58,811 nt of DNA from Opitutia bacterium. Its GTDB lineage: Bacteria > Verrucomicrobiota > Verrucomicrobiia > Opitutales > Seribacteraceae. How positions within the stretch are numbered: the stretch's first letter is position 1; every line of letters begins with the position of its first letter. The stretch covers positions 29,777 to 88,587 of the forward strand of contig PAZC01000039.1 of NCBI GenBank assembly GCA_002716045.1, written 5' to 3'. The translations under genes and the position numbers were made by a program. Of the stretch, positions 46,401 to 52,900 are shown piece by piece. Below the pieces are notes generated by a model. It was not told the DNA's origin. It saw nothing but the letters and a program-made list of their open reading frames with translations, and ran no database searches.

Positions 46401-49400
46401 GTACTTCGACACTATCCTTGATGACGTCAACGCTACCTACGACCTCTCTGACAACGGTGACGCGGATGACGACAACATGACCAATGCCCAGGAATTTGCC
46501 CTCCTCACAAATCCTCTCTCTACGGACTCCGATGGCGATGGAATAACCGATTTCCATGAATACAATGCCACAAGTTCTTATGGCACAAATCCCATTTTGG
46601 CGGACACTGACGGCGATGGACTTATTGATGGGGACGAAGTTAACGTTTATTTCTCCAACCCATTGCTCGTGGATACCGATGGGGATGGTGTTTCCGATGG
46701 AGACGAAGTCGCGGCGGGCGACGATCCAACCAAAGTCGAAGTTGCGACCACAGTTTCCGCTAATGGGGTGATTTATTATCGTGGCGCTCAAAGTGGCAAG
46801 ATTTACGTCACCGCTGAAGAAGTAGCTATCGGTGCATCGGTTCCTTCTTTGTATACGGTGATAGATGCACCAGGATATTACACGCTTTCCGAGTTGACCC
46901 TTAATGCTTCCTACACCCCTTTTGCCTTTTTAGATGCCGATGGTGACGGAATCCGCGATGAAGAAGAGGCATTCGGACAATATGCCGGCACCGATTCCAA
47001 TTACACGGCCGATCTTTATGGGATAGACATTACACTGTTTGCCATACCACGAATACTGTTTCAAGAAGTCATAGCGATTGACGTCAATGCTTCTGGTTCC
47101 GGATATGTCAGCACTCCATCGATTACTATTTCAGGAGGTGAGGGTTCGGGTGCTGCGGCAACAGCCACGGTAGATGCCACAGCTACGAACCTTAGCTCAA
47201 TTACAGTAACCAGTGGAGGCAGTAGTTATGTCTATGCCCCTTCCGTCATTATTTCTAGCGGCGCTGGATCTGGGGCAAGCGCCGTTGCCGTTACTGGATT
47301 TGTGACCACGGCAACCTATGACGAAACCTTTTCTTTTCCAATCAGGGCTCGTGAATATCCGACGGCCTTCACCGTCCAGGGGTCTCTGCCGTCGGGATTA
47401 ACACTAAATTCAACAAATGGACTAATTTCAGGAGCACCCGATGCCAATGCCGGCGGAACTTATGATCTGAATGTCACTGCGTCAAATCCGGCGGGCACTG
47501 GGATCGCGGCATTGCATATCACTGTGCCTGATGTCCTTCCTCCCATTATTGATTTGAATGGATCGGCCGCCATGACGGTTGAAATTAACCAGCCTTACGT
47601 TGAAACGGCTACTGCTTGGGATAACAAAGATGGAAACCTTTCATCATCCATGGTTATAGTGGGCTCGGTCGACGTGTCGACTGTTGGCACCTACGTATTA
47701 ACATATGACGTGACCGACTCCACCGGCTACGCCGCCACTCAACAAACACGAACCGTAACGGTTGTTTACGTGGATGATCCTATTATCACGCTGAACGGAG
47801 ATAATCCATATCAAGCAGAGGCCGGGGTTGCATTTGTCGATCCCGGAGCCACGGCTTCGGACGTAACGGATGGCAATCTATCTTCTTCCATTGTTATTGG
47901 TGGAGCCACCGTCGACGTTAGTGTCCTCGGTGATTATGTTATAACCTATGACGTCAATGATTCCGCTGGTCGACCTGCAACTCAAGTGACACGAACAGTC
48001 ACCGTTTCCGACACACAGGCACCAGTGATCACATTGGTCGGCGATGCCGAAATGAAAGTTGTTCAGGGACAAACTTTTACCGAACCCGGTTATTCGGCTA
48101 CGGATTTGTTCGAAGGGGCGGTCACGGTTTCTGTTAGCGGACAAACCGTCGATGTTAATACTACCGGTAAATACGTCATTATCTATGATGCTTCGGACAG
48201 CTTGGACAACAATGCCACCTCCGCTCGTATCGTCACTGTGGAAAGAGATGGTATCACTATGGGTGCAAAGGCAATTGATGGCTACTTGGTGGGGGCTACG
48301 GTTATTTTTGATGCCGACGGGGACGGGAACCATGACCTTGTGGATACCAACCAAACCGATTCAACCGGCAAATTTGAACTTCATTTCACACCCGAGGAAG
48401 TTACGGCTTATGACAAGGACTCAGATGGAACAATTGGCGTCGACGAGGGTATTTTCATTCTTAGTGGGGGCGTGGATTCTTCTACCGGAACTGCATTCAA
48501 AGGCGCGCTCACTGCCTTGCCCGGAACAGAAGTCATCACGCCATTAACTACTTTGATCGCGAGCTTGGCTCAACAAGGGCAAGATGCTGCTACCGCGGAA
48601 AGTCTTGTGAAAACTGCCTTTGGAATCTCCGATGACATCAATCTTTCGACTTTTGACCCCCTATCGGCTGCAGCGGACGGCAATCTTTCTTCTACAGCAG
48701 TGCTTGCTGCCGGAGCTCAAGTCATGAATGTCATGCTTCAAACTGCTACAGTTGTGGATTATGCTTCAAGCTCCAACTTATCTTCAGCTTCAATCGCACT
48801 TTCAGCAGCAGATCAATTGGCGAGCGCAGTCACTACTGCCACGGGCGCGATTAATTTTGAAACAAACCTGACCACGCTTTCCGCCATTGTATCGGGAGCA
48901 TTGAGTGCCTCTGATGCCTCAGCTTCGCTCAGCTCTTCCGACTTGTCCGCTTCCATCGCGCTTATTTCTTCGCTCAATGGTTTGGTGGCCAACAGTTTGG
49001 CCACGAACGCAAGTTCTCCGGAAACACTCGCTGTGGATACTGCGCGCATTCGAATAGTTGGAGAAGATGTGGTCTCAAACGCAATCGATGCTCTTGAAAT
49101 TGAGGGTGGCACTCTTTCAGCTATTTCAAGTTCGATTGATTCCAATTATCTCACGAGTTACCTTACCAACGTACAAGCCACCAATGTTTTTGCCCCCAGT
49201 AGCCCAGATCAAACTTTCGCTAAATCCAGAACTAACCTGACTCTAGGCGCTACTTTACGAACCCTATCTGCGACTGACTTGGATGGCGCGGGTTCAACGA
49301 ACTTCAGTATTTCCAGCGGTAATTTCGATTACGATGGCGATGGAACAAGTGCCTTTGTTGTGGATTCGTTCACTGGAGAGGTTTCCGTGGCGGATCCCGA

Positions 49401-49818
49401 CGATATTTCCAAACACCCCTTTTCTTCTGTCGAGTTAACCGTAGGTGTCACTGATGCCGGAGGACTCTCCTCCGACACCTTGGTCAAGGCATATTTGGAT
49501 GCACCCAATTTACTTCATGCCGAGGCCTCCGAGGGATCATCCACTTCTTGGCGCAACCTTGGTTGGTTTGGCAATTTTCATTCCCAGTCGTCAAGCTGGA
49601 TTTATCACGCCGACCAAGGTTGGTTTTATATATCTGACGATGCCGACCTCAATTCCATTTGGTTGTGGGATGCCAGTCTCCAAACTTGGATTTGGACCAA
49701 CCAAACCGTTTTCCCATACGTTTACCGCTATGATTCTAGCTCGTGGATCTATTTTGCCACCACTGGCGACCCCCAACAGTATTACGATTACTCCACTCAA
49801 TCCTGGAAGACTAAATGA
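37447..49818 (+). CDS. Giant multidomain surface adhesin with metzincin protease and lectin domains
   Basis: The 4123-residue protein starts at the ATG at 37447 (a TTG two codons earlier is possible) and has an N-terminal hydrophobic anchor (about 10-33). In order I see a C-type lectin-like domain (306-461) and a metzincin-type zinc protease, with HELGHNFGLNH (His635, Glu636, His639, His645) and a Met-turn IMGG (Met672). A PKD-like domain, about 20 GSGY-type beta repeats and a LamG/concanavalin-like domain (about 1271-1492) follow. Then come a second C-type lectin-like domain, CBM5/12-like segments, EF-hand/TSP3 calcium repeats, a putative-Ig domain, three DUF5011-like repeats, a cadherin-like domain and the Trp-rich tail. 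Its stop overlaps an in-frame ATG upstream of the next gene. I infer a surface-exposed adhesin that may also cleave proteins. Substrate and export route are unknown. Confidence 0.8.
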   Translation: MKRLQPIITQGLPLIGGIGSVVALMAWWVVRLPEPKVFRQIDNEEVASLHSPTTKQELNAIPLDSLQWCGGSAFLATRKNANERSSFAILTEPSALSSYKGAPSEFRRFSLWTDDFLIGKASAEQGLVLARARRAALKALIETNPAKALTMSVPMSVRRHLPDEVKELLEERINEAGNFYLGAICFGPNTLKDVNFRQVELSDGRRLKAYTYGRRLDVSSKRGMSLHGVVVDDAMALHESPLRLLDDVEKEEQGLPDGEITVQVSGEVLGFETPEKVVEFFEQCDAAERDSRNVCRYPRVLGSDLTTIQYKVVTTPKTWERAQKHALSEGGRLVVIDDIVENDVVANLLIDAYADTRAPDGGGAIYAWIGASDSEDANGTDENATVLDINATEGSWKWTDGTDVNASYQNWGTGAPESNGSDYAAMALENWEENSTRKGSLGQWNDINGSNQLAYVIEFDLGDAPVTIGSSVGAKKVLVIRARYQEDQTDGVVFGPDGTILDEGVDVLEPQTLESILSVMDQVSQYYQDNSNGQLILETVATETVNLPRTADEYDNLSGAFGTLLKEARAAAAAANSAWDWDALTTDENGTFDPNSEYISYIVVTRKAHGDYGGLAWVGSPGCHVPGWSWSVAAHELGHNFGLNHANYWDAKTESPIGDGFNQEYGNPLSIMGGSGPLTLAAKRRLDFYKEGRDIAYLTDDTNGTLAVDGAHKFRIYRHDYEKVPYSLKTGFYNANLPSSVNDTTTYTLAPTVEFNGAGGTEANATVNLTSNKVTGFSVTSAGTGFVQEPLVTIVPHKDDTNASRLTLDASWIVDSNGTQLTLLDNEENATRGLRGIKLAAGDGNFYWVSYRHDFDENGLTVVWGNASGSNHWLVDMTRETPNVYEDGGAPIGRTVTDIGSEINFTPVARGGVYPSEYIDVVVRIGTRESNNAPVPSLIVSDYAPAAQNPVDFAVDATDADGDTEFAYSWYVDDALITDLSEPNKPFFTRIFSKPGIRKVRVAVSDMKGGVGSATILIRVSEPEKHSHSRIEGRVLSGGKPVEGARVFVEKSVPIIHSVKVHGSQSDSRIPKYYVDDVESPDLIFYRGQTHRFLFEGAAKDHPLRFGLAEEGKAALAKVILATAVQLDYNGSGYVTAPEANFLGDYQPYAVKLATLLNPSTVSNITVTHGGSGYDPLTPPDANVSGVDENNSAISATTSTVVSGVGEITIASAGSGYPAAPSVIVVGNGTDFNGTAGLIGTSVNEVNATTTGSGYDAASTFVKLVYPTSPSGYWPLDDGISVGATILSRDFGGSDLNGTLMDGDGTSFSAGAIDNALDFNGSRYLDLSAGVLGFNSLLEGSVAFWFKASANAVDRTIFSASDVADADSFFKIVLRDNGFLQVTVSEAGATVLDFSTTATFHDDTWHHVVFAVDATGSQFFVDGAEPTLNFSTGTAATQAFVANVSGIDDVSFGRLVNSSNTSGTDFFQGSLDDIYLYSRKLDATEVGFLNDLGTGVATMAKATANVNAVGSVDASSVSLQFAADPTVTIAPPTSGVTALATSELNATSVAKVYVDDVNGTSPVFEITGSGWSKFVLGYENLPQVIIGPSPTGDDANGSAYFTPTDVQIIDRGHGYLKDLTTSDVRITGLGNQAPEYEVLMGPAENNPGYFVIKGVRLLRSGEGNYTAIPRIVLSGGGEIVDLNGTMSSGIANTIHPPSGTASLLADLNGSSYFTVDINASITVSPTIENFLFSETPTLTVVDEPDGGIAATSVTMQQNFVAAVTVTDGGKGYTNPVQVNFHGGYGTDGNATTVTAAQAHVVADANGSITAVVLDSGGSGYTGSPEISITGGGGTGASARAVAIGGSVVFVIVVDGGTGYRNVDQNNTISVAFDGAPTGWEANATASLGGKIESIDILNGGESYVAPTVTITGDGINAKAHAKVENGKIVKVVIDDPGSGYTDANVTISDGRGINLTGSTVTVTGGDANCTAVVTDGLIEKILINNGGFAYYAPEIVVEGDGAGVDAYPVVEAGVITRVVIDDPGSGFTASPTVRIMDFARDAYSLFAFLAPDQDPPVDANLVANLTDKEGDAIVWINVSDGGSGYDFASPPNLTATFGDNDRNASFEVQLSGDRRLWDINVTTTTDPIAFQSAANIYFYHDPNGASPFKDETALASIHGHGVHENYLDIVVTDDLPNEFYYYRQDWNGIGMGGRIRVVDSSPELHWWSPQDWKSNRHYHEGALVVFDKVSYVCLSTHVSQVFKSDNNVTFERIDTQFASWADAKNHAATQGGHLATFLTQAEWDLMLAETGDINATYFLGGMQPALSEQADGNWKWITGEDWAPEMVSTWNAGIDPPQPEPFDDPANTNTHPERWLVVDNTKKWRAVHDMASAGYVVDVDVINGGTGYTPDDNIVFSEGGGNGAVADLRRLFPLVDGGGVIQDVDMEEWGVNYTDEPTVTVNGAGTGAQLVAVMSGAEFGYILEYEDKSDLANGYWMRLGQAPWVLPEWSAGSKYVIGDAVKIGNLGEEETYVCLVRHEEASADFNIDLANGYWLKTEYDRAITYVQDSDPTQEGFWSVIPKGLETYTDAEGYYAFSDLEHGLYSVGVDLEDKDRKPISYDKQNTSAVLLGGFDELTLVGDVEGDKNSSLIWPDELVDSFYAGKSFKDWASGREYLAYQGHVKYGGRKYVSVKDHNASTSFINDSNATNAFWKRIDKHLHGVGFGFATKPALTILADPANTGSGEAIVEVSVASDGTLDLTINDDATSSKKHDPGDKFTIRTNSWTQGIDFWESAYSSNPGATPAHVVISPNSAVNGIEIPIYWATPLDNNTTFTATTWDADGKLVTDGTVSWSLQFDFNATSGDYNSSIKIVSSTNVSAILALASTLRKGQVVAIEVENGGSNYTSAPTVTIHGDGTGATATAEINATGSVTAISLVTGGSGYSSAPAVNLSGGGGTGATGKALVGGQAMLRAVADANSSAYDEVTVIVGNLRIMSEEEIWRDQYFDTILDDVNATYDLSDNGDADDDNMTNAQEFALLTNPLSTDSDGDGITDFHEYNATSSYGTNPILADTDGDGLIDGDEVNVYFSNPLLVDTDGDGVSDGDEVAAGDDPTKVEVATTVSANGVIYYRGAQSGKIYVTAEEVAIGASVPSLYTVIDAPGYYTLSELTLNASYTPFAFLDADGDGIRDEEEAFGQYAGTDSNYTADLYGIDITLFAIPRILFQEVIAIDVNASGSGYVSTPSITISGGEGSGAAATATVDATATNLSSITVTSGGSSYVYAPSVIISSGAGSGASAVAVTGFVTTATYDETFSFPIRAREYPTAFTVQGSLPSGLTLNSTNGLISGAPDANAGGTYDLNVTASNPAGTGIAALHITVPDVLPPIIDLNGSAAMTVEINQPYVETATAWDNKDGNLSSSMVIVGSVDVSTVGTYVLTYDVTDSTGYAATQQTRTVTVVYVDDPIITLNGDNPYQAEAGVAFVDPGATASDVTDGNLSSSIVIGGATVDVSVLGDYVITYDVNDSAGRPATQVTRTVTVSDTQAPVITLVGDAEMKVVQGQTFTEPGYSATDLFEGAVTVSVSGQTVDVNTTGKYVIIYDASDSLDNNATSARIVTVERDGITMGAKAIDGYLVGATVIFDADGDGNHDLVDTNQTDSTGKFELHFTPEEVTAYDKDSDGTIGVDEGIFILSGGVDSSTGTAFKGALTALPGTEVITPLTTLIASLAQQGQDAATAESLVKTAFGISDDINLSTFDPLSAAADGNLSSTAVLAAGAQVMNVMLQTATVVDYASSSNLSSASIALSAADQLASAVTTATGAINFETNLTTLSAIVSGALSASDASASLSSSDLSASIALISSLNGLVANSLATNASSPETLAVDTARIRIVGEDVVSNAIDALEIEGGTLSAISSSIDSNYLTSYLTNVQATNVFAPSSPDQTFAKSRTNLTLGATLRTLSATDLDGAGSTNFSISSGNFDYDGDGTSAFVVDSFTGEVSVADPDDISKHPFSSVELTVGVTDAGGLSSDTLVKAYLDAPNLLHAEASEGSSTSWRNLGWFGNFHSQSSSWIYHADQGWFYISDDADLNSIWLWDASLQTWIWTNQTVFPYVYRYDSSSWIYFATTGDPQQYYDYSTQSWKTK
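38364..38829 (+). other. C-type lectin-like domain 1 of the giant adhesin
   Basis: The domain shows TWERAQKHALSEGGRLVVI at its start, a GSWKWTDGT core, then YQNWGTGAPESN and GQWNDINGSNQLAYVIEF at the end. These match the C-type lectin fold (W-x-A-x2-A-x3-G-G-x-L, WxWxDG, NW-x2-x-P, W-N-D). It would bind carbohydrate or protein ligands, often with calcium. It carries seven D/E-x-N-x-S/T sites in about 155 residues. Confidence 0.75.
38877..39560 (+). other. Metzincin (M11/M6-like) protease domain of the giant adhesin
   Basis: HELGHNFGLNH at 39349-39381 gives the zinc triad HExxHxxGxxH. A Met-turn (SIMGG) at about 39457-39471 confirms the metzincin type. The glutamate base is intact, so the domain should be active. 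The upstream strand (KKVLVIRARYQ) and helical region resemble gametolysin-like (M11) peptidases. Confidence 0.8.
41257..41922 (+). other. LamG/concanavalin-like domain of the giant adhesin
   Basis: The segment starts GYWPLDDG, has a NALDFNGSRYLDL strand, then GSVAFWFKA, DDTWHHVVFAVD and SQFFVDG, and ends with the strand DDIYLYSRKLDATEV. These are the consecutive strands of LamG-like jelly-roll domains that bind glycans. It sits among the GSGY repeats. Confidence 0.78.
44195..44553 (+). other. C-type lectin-like domain 2 of the giant adhesin
   Basis: The domain has FASWADAKNHAATQGGHLATF, a YFLGGMQ strand, NWKWITGEDWAPE and an ERWLVVD end, fitting a divergent C-type lectin fold. Short CBM5/12-like segments (about 44059-44165, 44911-45003 and 45380-45480) with repeated Trp and Tyr surround it. 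Confidence 0.6.
46450..46740 (+). repeat. TSP3/EF-hand-like calcium-binding repeats
   Basis: Three successive acidic loops of the form DSDGDGITD, DTDGDGLID and DTDGDGVSD, preceded by the looser DNGDADDDN loop, are spaced 20-25 residues apart. Loops of this kind bind calcium and stiffen surface proteins. Confidence 0.85.
47536..48243 (+). repeat. Three tandem DUF5011-like Ig repeats
   Basis: Three units of about 74-77 residues occur at about 47536-47763, 47776-48006 and 48022-48243. Each starts PII/PVI-(D/T)-L-x-G, contains an AT-x-x-D acidic turn, then GxYVxTYD (or similar) and a final TRTVTV or RIVTV strand. These are bacterial Ig-like repeats, common as stalk modules. Confidence 0.8.
49558..49818 (+). 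other. Trp-rich C-terminal domain, copy 1
   Basis: The last 86 residues contain three aromatic sub-repeats, such as WIYHADQGWFY, WLWDASLQTWIWT and WIYF ... YYDYSTQSW. They align over 85 residues with the end of the second giant protein at about 39% identity with one gap, although the two proteins are otherwise different in architecture. See copy 2 at 57324-57581. Confidence 0.85.
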
Positions 49819-49973
49819 ACGCCCTTCCCGAGAATACATATTCCCGTTCGAACCATGGTTCATTCGCCATGACTCGGAAAATTTTCAGTTGTTTCTATGT
49901 CAGGAATTCGCAATTAAATCGTGTTCCTTTTAGGAACAAAGGCTTTTTCCGCCGTACTTCCCTTGAAAGTGTA

Positions 49974-52900
49974 ATGAAAATTTTATCCCCACAATGTCTG
50001 ATTTCGTTGATTCGCCGACCGGCGAACCTTCTTTCAGTCTGCTTCTTTTTGGGCTTTGGATCATTGCATGGGCAAGATGTCACAGTGGCGGTTACTAGCG
50101 GAGACACCGTCAAGGTGGGCGGAGACCTTTCTTATTCGGTTACGGTTTCCACGGTGGGTGGCGATTACGGATCCGGCGAACTTGTCAGCGTGCAGACTGA
50201 GGTACTTGCTCCAAATGGCACAGCGATCGTTGCTTTTGGCCAAGTGGAATCCATCACTGCAGGATTAAGTCAGGCGGCACCGCAAACTTTCGACTATTCT
50301 TTTACGATGCCTTATTCATTGGCTAGCAACTGGGTTGGCAACTGGACTGTGCGGAGTACTGTCACGGCAGGTACGGACGCCGATGGAACTAATAATCAGG
50401 GCACGCATCTTTTCGAGATGACAGTCCCCGATCTTCGCATACAGACACTCACCATACCTGCAAATCGCTTGCCCGGCCAAACAGTGGATGCTACCGTTTC
50501 CGTGGTTAACGGAGGGCAAGCAGACATGGATCCGACGACTGCGATCCGCGTGGATGCTGTTCTTACAGATGATGCCAATAACGTCATGGACACCCAATCC
50601 GTGCTCCTACCCGCCCTCACCCAAGGGGCGAGCGCCAACTTAACTTTGACTTCGCTTAATATACCAAAGACAGCAGCCAACGGCACCTATACAATTTCAG
50701 CCCATGTCGATCCTGATAATCCCGACTTGGTGGAGGAAAGTGATGAAACTAACAACATATCCACTTCTACCTTCAATATTGCTGCAGCTTCCGACCTCGA
50801 CGTTGTTAAATTCGAAGGGGGGCAAGGCACATACCGATCGGGGGATCCGGTCCATTTCAAATTAAGTGTCATCAATTCGGGTGATGGAGCGCTTTTGTCG
50901 ACGGACAACTACAACATCAGGGTGGCTTTGGGGCACCGCAATGATGCGATTGGTGGCAATGATTTCATTTTGCGCGACTTCACCGCCACCGGCAATGGCT
51001 TCGGTGGACCTTTGCTCCCTGGAGAAACTTCGACCATAGAATGGGTGCAAAGGCTTCCTAACAATTATTTCGGCACCTATTTCCTCTTGGCGGAAGCGAA
51101 TGGCACCTTGTTTCAGACTGACACTAGCCCCGATGAAGTGATTTTGCCACTTACTTCCCCGGACATCAGCCTGAGTTCCACCAATACCACCCTGCTTAGC
51201 GAAAATCCTGATATAAGTGGCGATGGTCGCCTGACCGCCTACGTTTCGCTTGTAAATGGGATTTCCGATATCTTTGTAAGCGACAAGGTCACTGGAAATA
51301 TCACAACTATTACCACTGGTGATGGTCACTCAACCGCACCTTCGATCAGCAATGACGGACGCTATGTTGTGTTTGCTTCAGAAGCCACTAACCTTGTGCC
51401 TGGCGACACCAACCAATTTTCAGATGTTTTCCGTTACGATTTGGTCAATTCCGAGACCCGCCGCCTATCCATGGCGACCACTGGCGGTCAAGCCAATGGC
51501 GGTAGTTTCAATCCAGATGTAAGCCAAGATGGCCAATTTGTCGTATTCGAGTCTCAAGCAAGTAATTTACTGGAAGGAGATGACACCAACTTTGCTTCTG
51601 ACATTTTCTTGTACAGCGTAGCAGATGGAAACATGACTCGTCTTAGTGAAAATGCCACTACACCAGCCGCCGGAGGTAATTTCAATAGCTTCACTCCAGC
51701 CATTAGCTCAGATGGCAAGCGAGTGGTCTTTTCTTCTTATGCCACCAACCTCGTTGATGAAAACGGCGATTGGGACTTTTCCAATGATGACAACAACAGT
51801 GCGGCGGATGTTTTTCTAAATGTAATAAATGATGCAAACGCTTCCAATATTGGCTTGTATAGAGTTAGCCGCACCTACTCTTTCGCCTCCTATGGAGAAA
51901 CCAACGGTTCCAGTTTCGAACCAGCAATTAGTGGTGATGGCACGAAGGTGGCTTTCCATTCCAAGGCTTCCAACATCCCAAGCGGTGTTGGCATTCTTTC
52001 CTTCACCGTCACCGATCCCGGTTGGGGATATACCATCCCGCCCACTGTAACTATCACTGACATAACTGGTGCGGGGGTCTCCGCGACCGCCCAAATTGAC
52101 GCGAATGGAAAGCTTGCCTCAATAACGGTCAATGATCCCGGTTCCAATTACCAGGCCCCCACGGTGGCAATCGTCCCCGATCCCACAGATACCGGTCCAG
52201 TTGTTCCTGCAACCGCCACTGCCAATTTATCTCATCCCCTTGGAGATGTCTATCGGGTAGACCTCGATCTCCTAATTCCCTATTTAAATAACGTAACGGG
52301 TAATTTTTCAGGAGCAATTATCAGGGCAAGCCAATCTCCAAGTGGAGTTGGCGGTAATGATTTCAGTGATGAACCCGCCTTGAACAAGGATGGTAGCCTT
52401 ATGGTATTTCGCTCCCGTGCCAATAATTTGCTTCCCACCTCGATCACTCGTTCCGATGGCCATGTTTTCTATAATACAGTAACGACCGTTGCTACTGCTA
52501 GCGCTACGCTAGGAGGTGAATTAACGGAGATTGAAATTGCCAATCGTGGAAGTGGATATATTGCGGGCTTTTTCACCATCGTCGATACCTCTGGGCGCGG
52601 GAGTGGAGCGATAGCATCCTTTGACGTGGATTCAGCGGGCCGCATATCCACTACGACGATTATCAACCCAGGTCAAAATTACGACCCAAACAATACAACC
52701 ATAGCGGTTACCAATCCGGGTAGCGGGCAAGGATTCCAAGCTGGTACAATTCGGACAAATGGAGCTGTGCTTTCTGTCCAAATGGCAAATGAGGGACTAG
52801 GCTATCCGGAAGATCCAACCAAACCGGGATATCCACACCCTGATCTTACGTTTGAAATTGGGGGTGATGGGCAGAATGCCCTCCTCGATCATGACATGAT

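Larger units (their letters stand above)
39770..47300 (+). repeat. GSGY-type protein repeats, about 20 copies in the giant adhesin
   Basis: A unit of about 40-50 residues recurs, with the core pattern (D/G)-G-x-G-Y-x2-x-P-x-V-x-(I/V) often followed by a Gly-rich GGGGTGA-type stretch. Examples begin at about 39781, 40828, 40950, 41088, 42889, 43252, 43516, 44590, 46084, 46200, 47092 and 47212. The copies are clustered but interrupted by other domains. They differ in sequence, so this is ancient duplication and not recent DNA amplification. Confidence 0.7.

Noticed and set aside
39770-47300. Possible CRISPR array or recent DNA tandem repeats
   Set aside because: Repetition is at protein level with diverged DNA, within one long open frame, and there are no equal-length spacers.
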